A DNA stretch of 64,000 nt from CAYWWM01 sp965198025. Its GTDB lineage: Bacteria > Acidobacteriota > Terriglobia > 2-12-FULL-54-10. The DNA is taken from NCBI GenBank assembly GCA_965198025.1, contig OZ240237.1:124001-188000 (forward strand), in the 5' to 3' direction. The position numbers and the translations under genes were made by a program. Below are positions 22,815 to 32,146 of this stretch, one piece after another; positions within the stretch are counted from its first letter, which is position 1; each line of letters opens with the position of its first letter. The notes under the pieces were generated by a model. The model was not told the origin of the DNA. It was given only the letters and a program-made list of their open reading frames with translations, and searched no databases.

Positions 22815-24755
22815 ATGTCGAATCCCGCGCACGCGCCTTCGTCCATGTACGCTTGTTTCGGATCGCAAGGCTGGCTCGCCGAGCGTCACCCGAACTTCGA
22901 GAACCGTCCCGGCCAACTGCGCATGGCGCAGGCAGTCGAAGCCGCCTTCCGCGACCGCCGTCATCTTCTGGTCGAAGCTGGCACGGGAACCGGCAAGACG
23001 CTCGCCTATCTGATCCCCGCCATCGCCAGCGGTCGCCGCATCGTGATCTCGACCGGCACCAAGAATCTGCAGGACCAACTCTACACCAAGGACATCCCCT
23101 TCCTGGCGCGGAACCTCGACCACCCGCTGCGCGTCTGTTATATGAAAGGACGGGCAAACTACCTGTGCCGCCAGAAAGTCTATGACTTCGAGAACCGCCC
23201 TGTCCTGCACGGCCTCGAAGAAGTCGAGGAATTTGCAGCCATTCGCGACTGGGAGCGCCGCACCGAGACCGGCGACCGCAGCGAGCTCACTGTTCTTCCG
23301 GAAGACAGCGAATTGTGGCACAAGGTGGACGCCCGCCGCGACACCTGCACCGGACAGAAGTGCTTGCAGTTCGATCGCTGTTTCCTGACGCTCATGCACG
23401 CCCGCGCTCTGGAGAGCGACCTGATCATCGTCAACCACCATCTCTTCTTTGCCGACCTGGCTCTTCGAGGCCTGGAGTTCGCCGGCGTTCTCCCTTCGTA
23501 CGACGCTGTCATCTTCGACGAGGCACACGAAGTGGAAGCGATCGCCGGAAACTACTTTGGCCGGACCGCCAGCAACTACCGCTTCGAGGAGCTGTGCCGG
23601 GACGCGGAGGCCATGCTGCGGCGGCTCGACCAGGCCACCACGTCCCTGCTCCGCGCCTTGAAGCAGCTGCTCGACTATACGTCCCGCTTCTGCTCTGTCT
23701 TTCCTGCGGCCGAGGGCCGCTTTGGATTCGACAACCGCGAGCTATTCCTCGAAGAGTACTTCGACGAGTATGCCGCTTTGCAGAATTCCTTGCTCCGCCT
23801 GGACGGCGAGTTGAACTCCATGCCGCAAAAGCCGGAAGAAGTCCACGCCCTGCTCCGCCGTCTCGGAGAGATGCGCGCCGACCTCGCGTTTCTCCTCGAA
23901 AGCCGCGACCGCAGCTTCATCCATTGGTATGAGCGCCGCGCCCGGGGCCTGTTCCTCCAGGCCACCCCGATTGACGTCTCGCAGATTCTCGCCGAGCGGC
24001 TCTTCGACCAGGTCGACACCGTCGTCATGACCTCCGCCACTCTCGCCGTCGGCGGCAATTTCGAGTTCCTCCGCTCGCGCCTCGGAATCCACTCGGCCCG
24101 CGAGGAAATCCTGGAGCCGCATTTCGACTACCCCAACCAGGCCATGCTCTACATTCCTCCTTCGCTCCCCGACCCCACCGAGCCGGAATTTACCGACGCA
24201 GCCGCCGAAGAGATCGTCCGCCTGCTGGAACTCTCCCAAGGCAGAGCCTTCGTCCTGTTCACCAGCTTCCAGCAGATGCGCCAGATATTTGAGCGAGTCC
24301 GAATCCAAGTGCGCTATCCTTTACTCTTGCAGGGAACCGCGCCAAAGCGGGCGCTGTTGGAAGAGTTTCAAAGTCCGCAGAAGGCCGGAGCGGTGCTCTT
24401 CGCCACGAGCAGCTTCTGGCAGGGAGTGGACGTCCCCGGCTCGCAATTGAGTTGTGTCATCATTGACCGGCTTCCGTTCGCCGTCCCTTCGGACCCGGTC
24501 GTCCGCGCGCGAGTTGAGAATATCCGGGAGACGGGTGGAAATCCGTTCTATGAGTATCAGGTTCCCGATGCTGTCATCACGCTCAAGCAAGGACTCGGCC
24601 GCCTGATCCGCAACGGCACGGATCGGGGGGTCCTGGCGGTGCTCGATACCCGCATCGTTCGTCGGCAATACGGGCAGGTGTTTCTCGAGAGCCTTCCCCC
24701 CTACCGGATCACCCGCTCGCTGGCGGATGTGGCACGGTTTTTTCAGGGAGGATGA
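22815..24755 (+). CDS. DinG/YoaA-type Fe-S helicase
   Basis: 646 residues from ATG 22815. This is a superfamily 2 (XPD-like) DNA helicase with 5'-3' polarity expected. It has Walker A EAGTGTGKT (54-62), the four cysteines of the iron-sulfur cluster (about 118, 178, 183, 189, in CTGQKCLQFDRC), the DEAH box (FDEAHEVE, 235-238), SATLAVGG for motif III, and ATSSFWQGVDVPG with LGRLIRNGTDRG for motifs V and VI. These enzymes unwind DNA and RNA-DNA hybrids in repair. The stop is 9 bp before queD, so the three plus-strand genes probably form one transcript. No exonuclease domain is present. Confidence 0.92.
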   Translation: MSNPAHAPSSMYACFGSQGWLAERHPNFENRPGQLRMAQAVEAAFRDRRHLLVEAGTGTGKTLAYLIPAIASGRRIVISTGTKNLQDQLYTKDIPFLARNLDHPLRVCYMKGRANYLCRQKVYDFENRPVLHGLEEVEEFAAIRDWERRTETGDRSELTVLPEDSELWHKVDARRDTCTGQKCLQFDRCFLTLMHARALESDLIIVNHHLFFADLALRGLEFAGVLPSYDAVIFDEAHEVEAIAGNYFGRTASNYRFEELCRDAEAMLRRLDQATTSLLRALKQLLDYTSRFCSVFPAAEGRFGFDNRELFLEEYFDEYAALQNSLLRLDGELNSMPQKPEEVHALLRRLGEMRADLAFLLESRDRSFIHWYERRARGLFLQATPIDVSQILAERLFDQVDTVVMTSATLAVGGNFEFLRSRLGIHSAREEILEPHFDYPNQAMLYIPPSLPDPTEPEFTDAAAEEIVRLLELSQGRAFVLFTSFQQMRQIFERVRIQVRYPLLLQGTAPKRALLEEFQSPQKAGAVLFATSSFWQGVDVPGSQLSCVIIDRLPFAVPSDPVVRARVENIRETGGNPFYEYQVPDAVITLKQGLGRLIRNGTDRGVLAVLDTRIVRRQYGQVFLESLPPYRITRSLADVARFFQGG

Positions 24756-24764
24756 ACGCTTCCG

Positions 24765-25169
24765 ATGTTTGAAATTTCCGTCGAAGAGACGTTTGCCGCT
24801 GGCCACGCTCTGCGCGGCTATCGCGGCAAGTGTGAAAACATCCACGGCCACAATTACAAGGTCCGGGTGACGCTCCGGGGCCCTGAGCTCGGTTCTATCG
24901 GCTTGCTGATTGATTTCAAGGACTTGAAGAATGCCATCCACACTACCATCCGCAAACTCGACCACCAGTTTCTGAATGAAGTCCCTCCCTTCGACTCCAT
25001 CAATCCCTCGGCCGAGAATCTGGCAAGGTATTTCTACGAAGAGGTAGGACGCGTCCTGACGGAGAACGGCCCCCAGGGCAATCCCTGTGCGCCCTGCTCT
25101 GTGAAGCAGGTAACGGTCTGGGAATCGGATACGACGACAGCGAGCTACTTTGCGGACGAACGTTTGTAG
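24765..25169 (+). CDS. queD: 6-carboxy-tetrahydropterin synthase
   Basis: 134 residues from ATG 24765. QueD converts dihydroneopterin triphosphate to 6-carboxy-5,6,7,8-tetrahydropterin, the second step to queuosine and archaeosine bases. Zinc ligands are His about 14 (AAGHALRGY) and His 27 and 29 (IHGHNYKV); the catalytic Cys is about 23 (GKCENIHGHN). LIDFKDLK and LDHQFLNEV are typical of the PTPS fold. The gene is followed 63 bp later by queE, the next enzyme in the pathway, so the assignment is firm. queC, queF and tgt are not in the window. Confidence 0.94.
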   Translation: MFEISVEETFAAGHALRGYRGKCENIHGHNYKVRVTLRGPELGSIGLLIDFKDLKNAIHTTIRKLDHQFLNEVPPFDSINPSAENLARYFYEEVGRVLTENGPQGNPCAPCSVKQVTVWESDTTTASYFADERL

Positions 25170-25232
25170 CGGCAGCAGGGACCTCCTGCGCTTTCATTTT
25201 CTTTCCTGGCTCTGGCTATTGACTCCGGCTCT

Positions 25233-25892
25233 ATGCAAGTCACCGAAATCTTCCGCTCCATTCAAGGCGAGTCCACTTTTGCCGGACTCCCGTGCATCTT
25301 TGTCCGCCTGACGGGCTGCAACCTGCGCTGCGTCTGGTGCGACACCGCCTATGCTTTCTACGGCGGACAGGCAAAGTCGGTCGATGACGTCTTGGCCTCG
25401 GTACGTGCCCTCAGCGAGTGCGATGGCCGCCGCCTGCTCAATCTGGTCGAGCTGACCGGCGGCGAGCCGCTGTTGCAAACCGACATCTACCCGCTGATCG
25501 ACCACCTGCTCGAACAGTGCTTCCGCGTACTGGTTGAAACCAGCGGAGAGCGCGACATCTCCGCGCTGCCGGAGCCCGTGGTCCGCATCCTGGACGTGAA
25601 GTGCCCGGCAAGTGGCGAAGGCGGGACCTTCCGAATGCAAAACCTGGACGATTTGCGTCCCCACGATCAGTTGAAATTCGTACTCGCCGGCCGTGGAGAC
25701 TACGACTGGGCGCGCGGGTTCCTCGCGGAACACCCGGTGCAGGACCGCGTCGAAGCGATTCTGTTCTCGCCCGTCTTTGGGCAGCTCGAGCCGCGCCTGC
25801 TCGCCGAATGGATTCTCGAAGACGGCCTCCCGGTCCGCCTCGGCATGCAGCTCCACAAGTTCATCTGGGACCCCGATACGCGAGGGGTTTGA
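25233..25892 (+). CDS. queE: 7-carboxy-7-deazaguanine synthase
   Basis: 219 residues from ATG 25233. QueE is a radical-SAM enzyme that contracts the pterin ring to give 7-carboxy-7-deazaguanine. The cluster motif is CNLRCVWC (Cys 29, 33, 36), i.e. CxxxCxxC. IQGESTFAGLPCIFVRLTGC before it and ELTGGEPLLQ after it are typical. The enzyme acts in the cytoplasm on the QueD product. A ribosome site is not obvious, but coupling to queD is likely. Confidence 0.94.
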   Translation: MQVTEIFRSIQGESTFAGLPCIFVRLTGCNLRCVWCDTAYAFYGGQAKSVDDVLASVRALSECDGRRLLNLVELTGGEPLLQTDIYPLIDHLLEQCFRVLVETSGERDISALPEPVVRILDVKCPASGEGGTFRMQNLDDLRPHDQLKFVLAGRGDYDWARGFLAEHPVQDRVEAILFSPVFGQLEPRLLAEWILEDGLPVRLGMQLHKFIWDPDTRGV

Positions 25893-26077
25893 TTTCCGGC
25901 CCGTAGCCTGGTTGCCTGGTCCTTGCTCGCTCAAAAAGGGGTTGAATGAAGCCGCTGTTTCATTTAAGCTGCTAGTGCAACCAAATGGGAATTGCAGTGT
26001 GCGCCGGAGTGTTGGAAATGGCTCCGGCGAGTTTCTGCCATCTATCGAACCGAGAGGGGTAAACAGGGAGAAACACT

Positions 26078-27181
26078 ATGCGGAAGAATGCATTGTTGGC
26101 ATTGGGGTTGATGCTTGGGCTGCTGTGGAGCGCGCTTCCTGCGCTGGCGCAGTTCGGTCAGATGCGAGGACTGGTCAAGAACGAGGAAGGCGAGCCGATG
26201 GCCAACGCGACTGTTTCCATTGACCGGACGGACATTCGGGGCCACTACGAGGTGATGACGGGAGACGACGGCCGGTTTTTCCACGCCGGGCTGCCGCTCG
26301 GAATCTACAATGTTTCGGTCCAGCAACGGAACGGACAGCCGTTCTCCCTGAACGGCATCCAGGTCCGGCTGAGCGAGCCCGCCAACCTGGAGATTGACCT
26401 CCAGCAGGAGTACATGCGCCAGCAGGCCGCCGCGCAGGGAATCCAGGTCGAAGGAGACCAGCAGCTCAGTGAGGAGCAGATGGCTGCCATCCAGCAAGCT
26501 GCCGCCGAGCGTGAGGAAGCGATTGCCCAACGCCAGGAGCTGACCTCCAGGTTCCAGTCTGGTCTCGAAGCCATGCGGAACCAGGAGTACGACACGGCGA
26601 TTACGGAGTTCATGGCGGCGGCGGAAGTCGATCCCACGCAGCACGTCATCTTTGCTCAGATGGGCGAAGCCTACAAAGAAAAGGCGGCCGCAGCCAGCGG
26701 GGCGGAACGTCAGGAGTTCAACGAAAAATCCTTGGAGGCTTACCAGCAGGCTTTGACCATGAAGGCTGACGACGCTTCCTATCACAATAACTTTGCTCTG
26801 GCGCTCGCCAACGCGGGCCGTGTGGATGAGGCAACGGAGGAACTGAACCAGGCCGTAGTGCTCGATCCCACAAACGCTGCCACCTACTTCTTCAATCTCG
26901 GGGCACTTCTGGTGAATCGGGGTAACATGGCCGAGGCCGCCGATGTATTCCGCCGGGCCACTGAGGCCGACCCCGCCCACGCCGCTGCATTCTACCAACT
27001 CGGCATCGCGCTCATGGGGCAGGCAACCATGGACAGCGGCGGCAACATGCAGCCCGCTCCCGGCACGGTCGAAGCGTTTGAGAAATATCTGGAGTTGGCT
27101 CCCGACGGCCCGGAGGCGCCTGTCGCGCAGGCTGCCATCGAGCAGCTGGGTGGCTCGGTTCCGACTCAGGTCACCAGGTAA
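26078..27181 (+). CDS. Exported TPR protein with carboxypeptidase-regulatory-like domain
   Basis: 367 residues from ATG 26078 (AGGGAG upstream), with a signal peptide ending ALAQ. Residues 25-105 form a beta-sandwich of the CarboxypepD_reg type (GLVKNEEGEPMANATVSI, LPLGIYNVSV). A Gln/Glu-rich helix leads to at least three TPR units (NNFALALANAGRVDEATEEL, FFNLGALLVNRGNMAEAADV, AFYQLGIALMG). It probably acts as a periplasmic scaffold for protein contacts. It has its own terminator downstream. No enzyme motif was seen. Confidence 0.85.
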   Translation: MRKNALLALGLMLGLLWSALPALAQFGQMRGLVKNEEGEPMANATVSIDRTDIRGHYEVMTGDDGRFFHAGLPLGIYNVSVQQRNGQPFSLNGIQVRLSEPANLEIDLQQEYMRQQAAAQGIQVEGDQQLSEEQMAAIQQAAAEREEAIAQRQELTSRFQSGLEAMRNQEYDTAITEFMAAAEVDPTQHVIFAQMGEAYKEKAAAASGAERQEFNEKSLEAYQQALTMKADDASYHNNFALALANAGRVDEATEELNQAVVLDPTNAATYFFNLGALLVNRGNMAEAADVFRRATEADPAHAAAFYQLGIALMGQATMDSGGNMQPAPGTVEAFEKYLELAPDGPEAPVAQAAIEQLGGSVPTQVTR

Positions 27182-27205
27182 ATTCCCAGAATTCAACTCC
27201 AAAGT

Positions 27206-27243
27206 GCCGCTGCCTGGAAGCCCGGACAGCGGCCTTTCTTTTT
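27206..27243 (+). terminator. Intrinsic terminator after the TPR gene
   Basis: GCCGCTG (27206-27212) pairs with CAGCGGC (27227-27233), followed by CTTTCTTTTT, 25 bases after the TPR gene stop. Confidence 0.7.
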
Positions 27244-27318
27244 CCGGGAAGACGCAGCCGCTGGGGTTCGGAGGTCGCCGCGAACCGATTCGAGGCAGGG
27301 GGCGAGGAGGCCGGAAAC

Positions 27319-27633
27319 ATGCGGGTACTGATCTGGATCCTGGAAGTGATCGCCGTCCTCTGGCTGGTTCGCGTGCTGTGGCGAACGATAGCCGGTTGGC
27401 TCGGCGTTTTGAGAGGCTCCTCGCAATTTGCGGGATCGGGGCCTCAGCGCAGCAACCCCGTTCGACCCGCTTCCGGAAGGGCTCCCCAGGAACTCGTGAA
27501 AGACCCGCAGTGCGGCACCTTCGTCTCTCCGGAACTCTCCATCCGCGCCCGGTCCCAAGGCCGGGAGCTGCACTTCTGCTCCCGTGAGTGCGAGCAGAAG
27601 TTCTTCCAAGCTCAATCCGGGAAATCAGCTTGA
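27319..27633 (+). CDS. Small membrane-anchored YHS-like cysteine protein
   Basis: 104 residues from ATG 27319 (GGAGG upstream). A transmembrane helix (LIWILEVIAVLWLVRVLW) is followed by a linker and a short domain with DPQCGTFVS and FCSRECEQKF. These cysteines resemble the metal-binding YHS/TRASH fold seen in metal-handling and PP0621-like proteins. The gene stands alone after a terminator. A role in metal handling or quality control at the membrane is possible but not shown. Confidence 0.72.
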   Translation: MRVLIWILEVIAVLWLVRVLWRTIAGWLGVLRGSSQFAGSGPQRSNPVRPASGRAPQELVKDPQCGTFVSPELSIRARSQGRELHFCSRECEQKFFQAQSGKSA

Positions 27634-27804
27634 AGGACGTGGAGGTTTTGGGGTTCTACATTCGCAAGGCGTTTCGGGCGGGTCCCATTCGGTTCAATCT
27701 GTCCGAATCAGGGCTTGGTATGTCTGCCGGCGTACGAGGTGCCTGTTTACACCCCGGTTAAACTCACCGTTTCGGATATGCAAAAATAACGGAATTTCCT
27801 ATTT
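27634..27804. other. Intergenic
   Basis: I see no gene here. The base composition falls toward the right, ending at the start of the MITE-like element. Confidence 0.4.
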
Positions 27805-28193
27805 TAGACCATTTTCAGCGTTGCTGTATAGCCCGCAGGCAGGGCAGGCATTCTTGCCTGGCACTTGAGAGCACAGACCAGGGAGCGATGGTTCTGAATC
27901 CGAGCCGTGCGAGTCAACAAGCGGTCCATCCGAGCCGCGACCGCAAGGGAGCGGTGGGTTTGAGCGAGTAACCACTACCCGTTTTTTTCTGCCGTGGGCT
28001 GTTCTGTCGTGCGGAAGGGCACGGTTTCAACCGTGCCAAAACGCGGTTGTAAGAATCATCTTCCGCTCTGCCGAAGGCTGTCGCGGAGCCTCGGCGCAGC
28101 GACAAGGTAGGGCAGGCATTCCTGCCTGCCCCCATAGAACACAGGCCCGTCCCTACTTTGTGGCTGCGCTACACCAACCCTGAAAATGGTGTA
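27805..28193. repeat. IS630-derived MITE-like element 1
   Basis: The left end TAGACCATTTTCAGCGTTG (27805) and the inverted right end (read inward TACACCATTTTCAGGGTTG, ending 28193) match the ends of the element at 43217-43479, but in swapped order. They also match the outer end of the adjacent IS630 remnant (TAGACCATTTT). No coding frame lies inside; it holds short palindromes such as GGCAGGCATTCCTGCCTGCC near 28110. TA dinucleotides at both ends fit IS630-type target duplication. Confidence 0.75.
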
Positions 28194-28891
28194 GAGATTC
28201 AGGAACGGCTGTGGGAAACGGAAGGGCTGCCGGTGAGCGTGTCGCGGTTGTGGCAGGTACTGCGGCGGCTGCAGCTGCGGCTCAAAAAAAACCGCTCCAC
28301 GCCCAGGAACAAAACACCCCGCAGAATCAGCGGCGGCGGGCGGCCTGGCGGGCCGCGTTGAGCGGGGTCGATCCGGCGCGGCTGGTGTTTCTGGACGAGC
28401 GTGGGGTGACGACGGAAATGACGCGCCGCTATGGACGGGCTCCGTCGGGAGAACTCGTGCGCGAGGCGACTCCGGCGGGACACTGGAGCACGCTCACGCT
28501 ACTGGGTGCCCTGACGAGCCAGGGAATGCTGGCTAGCATGACGGTGGAATCGTCCACCGATGGAGAGGTGTTCCGGGCCTATCTGGAGGAAGTCTTGTGC
28601 CCCTGCCTGCAACCGGGACAGATCGTGATCGCCGACAATCTCGCGGCCCATAAAGTAGATGGCGTGCGGGAGCGGATCGAAGCGGCCGGGGCAACGCTGC
28701 TCTACCCGCTGCCCTACTCCTCCGACTTCAATCCGATTGAGCCAGCTGGGTCCAAGATCAAACAACATCTCCGCAAGACCAAAGCGCGAACCCTGGACCG
28801 GCTGGAGCACGCCGTCGCTCAGGCTCTGGCCACCGTCACCTCACAGGATGCCCAGGGATGGTTTCGCCATTGTGGATATGCTATACACTAA
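28194..28891 (+). pseudogene. IS630-family transposase, 5'-truncated
   Basis: The first frame gives GLPVSVSRLWQVLRRLQLRL, the end of the DNA-binding domain. At an A8 run (28283-28291) a -1 shift joins the second frame: KKPLHAQEQNTPQ, then the DDE catalytic parts VFLDERGVTTEMTRRYGRAP, IVIADNLAAHKV and LPYSSDFNPIEPAGSKIK. The first 70-90 residues found in relatives, including the leading helix-turn-helix, are missing, because the MITE-like element ends right at the break. The A8 run is probably a programmed frameshift site. The right inverted end (28892-28907) is intact, but without its 5' part the element cannot move by itself. Confidence 0.85.
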
Positions 28892-28907
28892 CTGTAAAAA
28901 TGGTCTA

Positions 28908-29722
28908 GGGCCTGTTAACACTAACGTAATGCCCCGACGATGAGTGCGAAGAGGATGCAACCGAGGAAGATCACGTCGAGCTTCTCGAAGCGTGAGAAGA
29001 TTCGTCGGAATCCCTTCAAACGACGAAACAAGCGTTCGATTTCGTTGCGCCGCTTGTACATCTCGCGGTCGTATTCCCATGGGTCGAGCCGCGCCGCGGA
29101 TGGTGGCACGACGGGTATAAACCCCAGTGCCAAAGCCAGTTGGCGTGTCTCGTTGCCTTCATACGCGCGATCCATGAGCAGCGAGGGATGGTCGTGTTGC
29201 TGACCCAGGCGATTCAGCAGCTGACGCCCTTCTGGAGCGTCGTGGGCTTGTCCCGGGGAGAGCGAGAAGGTGACGGCCGTTCGAGCATCCGCGGCAACCA
29301 TATGAATCTTGGTGGTCCAACCGCCGCGGGATCGGCCGATGGCTTGGGGACCGTTTTTTTTAGCGCCCCCGTCCCGTCGGGATGGACCTGGACGATGGTG
29401 CTGTCCAGCGACACCGCTTCGAGCTTGACACGCACGATCTGTTCTCGCTGCAAGTGCTCGAAGACCCGCTCGAGCACGCCGTTCTTCGACCAGCGATTCA
29501 TGCGGGTGTAGAGGGTGTGCCAGTTGCCAAACCGTGCGGGTAACCCGCGCCATTTGCAGCCATGCTCGGCGACATACAAGATGGCGTTGAGCACCTGCTG
29601 GTTCGAAAGGCTGACGTTGCCGCGCTGCACCGGCAGGTGTGGCGCGATCCGTTCGTATTGAGCTTGCGTGAGTTCCATCTGGGCATGGTAACATGATTAT
29701 GCCCATTAGTGTTAACAAACCC
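28908..29722. mobile_element. Complete IS5-family element (IS427-like), 815 bp
   Basis: The ends are GGGCCTGTTAACACTAA (from 28908) and its near inverted copy GGGTTTGTTAACACTAA (read inward from 29722). TA flanks both ends, giving CTAG at the junctions. The element inserted exactly at the TA that closes the right end of the IS630 remnant. It carries one transposase in two frames on the minus strand. Confidence 0.9.
28921..29678 (-). CDS. IS5-family transposase (two frames, -1 frameshift)
   Basis: The first frame starts at ATG 29678 (MELTQAQYERIAPHLPVQRG) and gives LNAILYVAEHGCKWRGLPAR and AVSLDSTIVQVHPDGTGALK. A run of eight A on the minus strand (29354-29361) then allows a shift into the second frame, which begins KKNGPQAIGRSRGGWTTKIH and carries LLMDRAYEGNETR and YKRRNEIERLFRRLKGFRR to the stop at 28921. 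The DDE residues lie in DSTIV, MDRAYEG and NEIERLF. The split at a poly-A run is typical of this IS group, so the enzyme may still be active. Confidence 0.88.
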
Positions 29723-29740
29723 TAGCCCGCTTGGTGGACG

Positions 29741-30613
29741 AGAAGTTATCTCATAAATAACAATACGTCATTGGGAGCATTGAAGTTGTTGACTTCAGGG
29801 TGAAGTCGAGCGAAACCAGATGCATGGATTTAACCGATGCCCAATGGGCGATTCTGGAACCGATGTTTCGGCCGAGGCGGCGACCGGATGGGCGTGGTCG
29901 GCCATGGAAGGAAGCTCGCACGGTACGGAACGGAGTTCTCTGGATACTGCGCACTGGAGCACCTTGGCACGATTTGCCATCTCGCTATCCGCCCTATCAG
30001 ACCTGCCATCGTCGCTGCCAACAGTGGCGGCGCGACGGGTTGTTAACCGATCTATTGACCTGCTTGGCCCAAGATCTGCGCGACCGAGGCAAACTGGATC
30101 TGTCGGAAACCTTTATCGACGCCAGTTTCAGCAGCGCCAAAAAGGGGGCTCTGCTGTCGGCCCGACTCGTCGGGGAAAAGGCACCAAGATCATGGCGATC
30201 GTCGACCGCCATGGTCTTCCTATCGCCGTCAGCATCGCCAGCGCTTCGCCGCATGAAACAAAACTCGTTGCAGCCACCTGGGAGCAGCGATTCATCCCAG
30301 AAACACCGCAGCGAATGATCGGTGACCGCGCCTACGACAGTGAGAAGCTGGATGGGAACCTCCTGAACCATTACGCCATGGAGATGATTGCGCCTCACAG
30401 AACGGGCCGCCGAAATCCTCCCACCCAGGATGGTCGCCCCTTGCGCCGCTACCGTCACCGCTGGAAAGTGGAGCGACTCTTCGCTTGGCTCCATAATTCC
30501 CGGAGGCTGGTCACGCGTTGGGAATATCACGCTGCAAACTTCCTGGCCATGCTCCAATTGGCCTGTGCCCTGATCCTGCTGAGGCATCTATGACCATTGA
30601 TGAGATAACTTCT
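29741..30613. mobile_element. Complete IS5-family element, about 873 bp
   Basis: Perfect 14-bp inverted ends AGAAGTTATCTCAT (29741-29754) and ATGAGATAACTTCT (30600-30613) flank a two-frame transposase. I see no convincing target duplication. It lies only 18 bp from the preceding IS5 element. Confidence 0.87.
29824..30593 (+). CDS. IS5-family transposase (two frames)
   Basis: The first frame from ATG 29824 gives MDLTDAQWAILEPMFRP, VRNGVLWILRTGAPWHDLPS and SETFIDASFSSAKKG. At AAAAAGGGGGC (about 30138) a -1 shift joins the second frame: GSAVGPTRRGKGTKIMAIVD, RMIGDRAYDSEKL and RRYRHRWKVERLFAWLHNSR. The DDE residues lie in FIDAS, GDRAYDS and WKVERLF. Programmed frameshifting at this heptamer-like site is likely. 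The protein is full length for the group (about 255 residues). Confidence 0.87.
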
Positions 30614-31061
30614 AGTTTTCTGACGGTTTCTTGACGGTGGTTGCTGCCACAACCTGGCTCTATGGGACTGCGCAGCACGTTATTGTACTATTGGTTTTCG
30701 ATCTGTAATAGTCCGCCTCGTCGGAAGGACGCGCTTTTTCAAGCCTGGGGACCTACGTTCCCCAACCGCCATTCTTTGCTTCGGAGTTATCGGCGAAGCT
30801 GCAGTGACCGCTCTCTGCTTTTTCTTCGCCTTTGCAAATATTTGTCTAGGGCCGCATCATCATTCGCGGCAAGCTGCTCAGCCGGGGAAAGGTCCCGAGG
30901 GTCGATTACAGTCTGTCTTACAAGTGGCTACTTCTCCTCTTCTCGGAACGCGGAACTTCTCATTTCTGATCTCCGACACAATTTCCCGTGTGCCATACCG
31001 GTGACGGCTGCCGGGCGCCTGGCTACTGAGAAAGAATGTGGTACTAACCGCGGGGTCAGGT
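30614..31061. other. Unassigned region, possible gene fragments
   Basis: There are short stretches with membrane-like character on the plus strand (FLTVVAATTWLYGTAQH near 30625, and GEAAVTALCFFFAFANIC near 30795), interrupted by stops. They look like worn fragments of a membrane protein, but I cannot name it. No intact gene is present. Confidence 0.35.
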
Positions 31062-31165
31062 CAGGGGCCTGTAATCCATTCCTTCCCCCTAAACCGCTTT
31101 CACAGCCCATGCTGTGATAGAACTCTCTTACTGAAACTGTACAATAACTTGGTCTGGTCAGTCCG
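31062..31165 (+). mobile_element. IS3-family right-end remnant, copy 1
   Basis: The sequence parallels 37545-37650, the 3' end of an IS3 transposase gene plus the terminal repeat. Both contain GGGGCCTGTAA-CCATTCCTTCC, encode GAC-PFLPPKP and end GGTCTGGTC. Only the last 100 bases remain. Confidence 0.7.
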
Positions 31166-31387
31166 GAATTCCCCGCCGCGTCACCTCGGAAATCGCTTTG
31201 GTTACCCATACGCCGGTGACCATACTCACCCCCCCGGGCTTGTGGTGACGATCCCGAGTTTGTGCCTGCCATAGATTTCATCGTAGTCTCCCTATAGAAT
31301 ATAGAATGATGAAGACAGACTGCTCGATTCGGAATCCAGCTTTCCAATCTGTTTCGATCATCAAGGGTCTCTACCCAGGCGATTCGA
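31166..31387. other. Intergenic before the SDR gene
   Basis: No intact gene is seen. An AT-rich patch (31285-31310, TATAGAATATAGAATG) may hold the promoter of the SDR-Tct operon. Confidence 0.35.
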
Positions 31388-32146
31388 GTGAGTTATCAAG
31401 CGGATCTCAGTAAAGAAGTCGGCAGTAAAGAAGTCGCATTGGTCACCGGCGGAACCCGAAACATCGGCCTGGCTATCGCACGCACTCTTGGCGAGGCCGG
31501 TGCACACGTCTCGATCTGGGGAGGATCCGATCGAGCCACGCTGGAGAGTGCGCTGGACTTACTGGACGGTGGCAAAGCCAAACCAATCGGAATGCTTGTG
31601 AGAGTCGAAGACGAAGATGCAGTCGTTAGTGGTTTTGACCAGATCGAAGAGCAGTTGGGAACCGTCTCGATCCTGATCAACAACGCGGCGATGCGTCCGT
31701 GGGGTCCCTTCGATTCAATGAGCCGCTCGGAGTGGTCCTCGGTCCTCGATGTCATTCTGACCGGGGCGTTCCTGACTTCGCGTGAGCTTTTCCGCCGTCT
31801 GCCCGAAAAGCGGCACGGAGCAATCGTAAACATAGGAGGCATCAGCGCACACCTCCCAGCAAGGAACCGGGCACACGTCATCACCGCCAAATTCGGATTG
31901 GTCGGACTGACCCGGGCCCTGGCCCAAGAGGGTCTCGGGCGTATCCGGGTCAACTGCGTCGTCCCCGGCGCAATCGAAACCGGAAGACGTCCGGGCCAAC
32001 CTCGACCCCGATTTCTGGACGACCCCGATCATGCCGTCGGGCATCCCGGCGACGTTGCCCGGACGGTTTTATTTTTATCAAACCCCGAGGAGCAGTTTGT
32101 AACCGGCCAGACTCTGCATGTCAGTGGCGGCCGTTTTATGCCATGA
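31388..32146 (+). CDS. Short-chain dehydrogenase/reductase with His in place of Tyr
   Basis: 252 residues from GTG 31388. The Rossmann motif is VALVTGGTRNIGLAIARTLG, the structural Asn is in LINNAAMRPWG, and the C-terminus VTGQTLHVSGGRFMP is typical of FabG-like SDRs. The active-site Ser is in GGISAHLPARN, but the usual Tyr of YxxxK is His (AHVITAK). Some SDR subfamilies share this change, and the chemistry may differ. The gene starts the five-gene operon and overlaps tctC by 4 bp. It probably oxidises or reduces a carboxylic acid taken up by the Tct system; this is inference from context. Confidence 0.85.
   Translation: MSYQADLSKEVGSKEVALVTGGTRNIGLAIARTLGEAGAHVSIWGGSDRATLESALDLLDGGKAKPIGMLVRVEDEDAVVSGFDQIEEQLGTVSILINNAAMRPWGPFDSMSRSEWSSVLDVILTGAFLTSRELFRRLPEKRHGAIVNIGGISAHLPARNRAHVITAKFGLVGLTRALAQEGLGRIRVNCVVPGAIETGRRPGQPRPRFLDDPDHAVGHPGDVARTVLFLSNPEEQFVTGQTLHVSGGRFMP

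Noticed and set aside
22533..23528. 331-codon open frame on the minus strand
   Set aside because: It is antisense to the helicase and includes a dispersed repeat at its end.
30641..31117. 158-codon open frame on the plus strand
   Set aside because: It ends inside the IS3 remnant, reading GACNPFLPPKP from the transposase end. The first part has no protein-like pattern.
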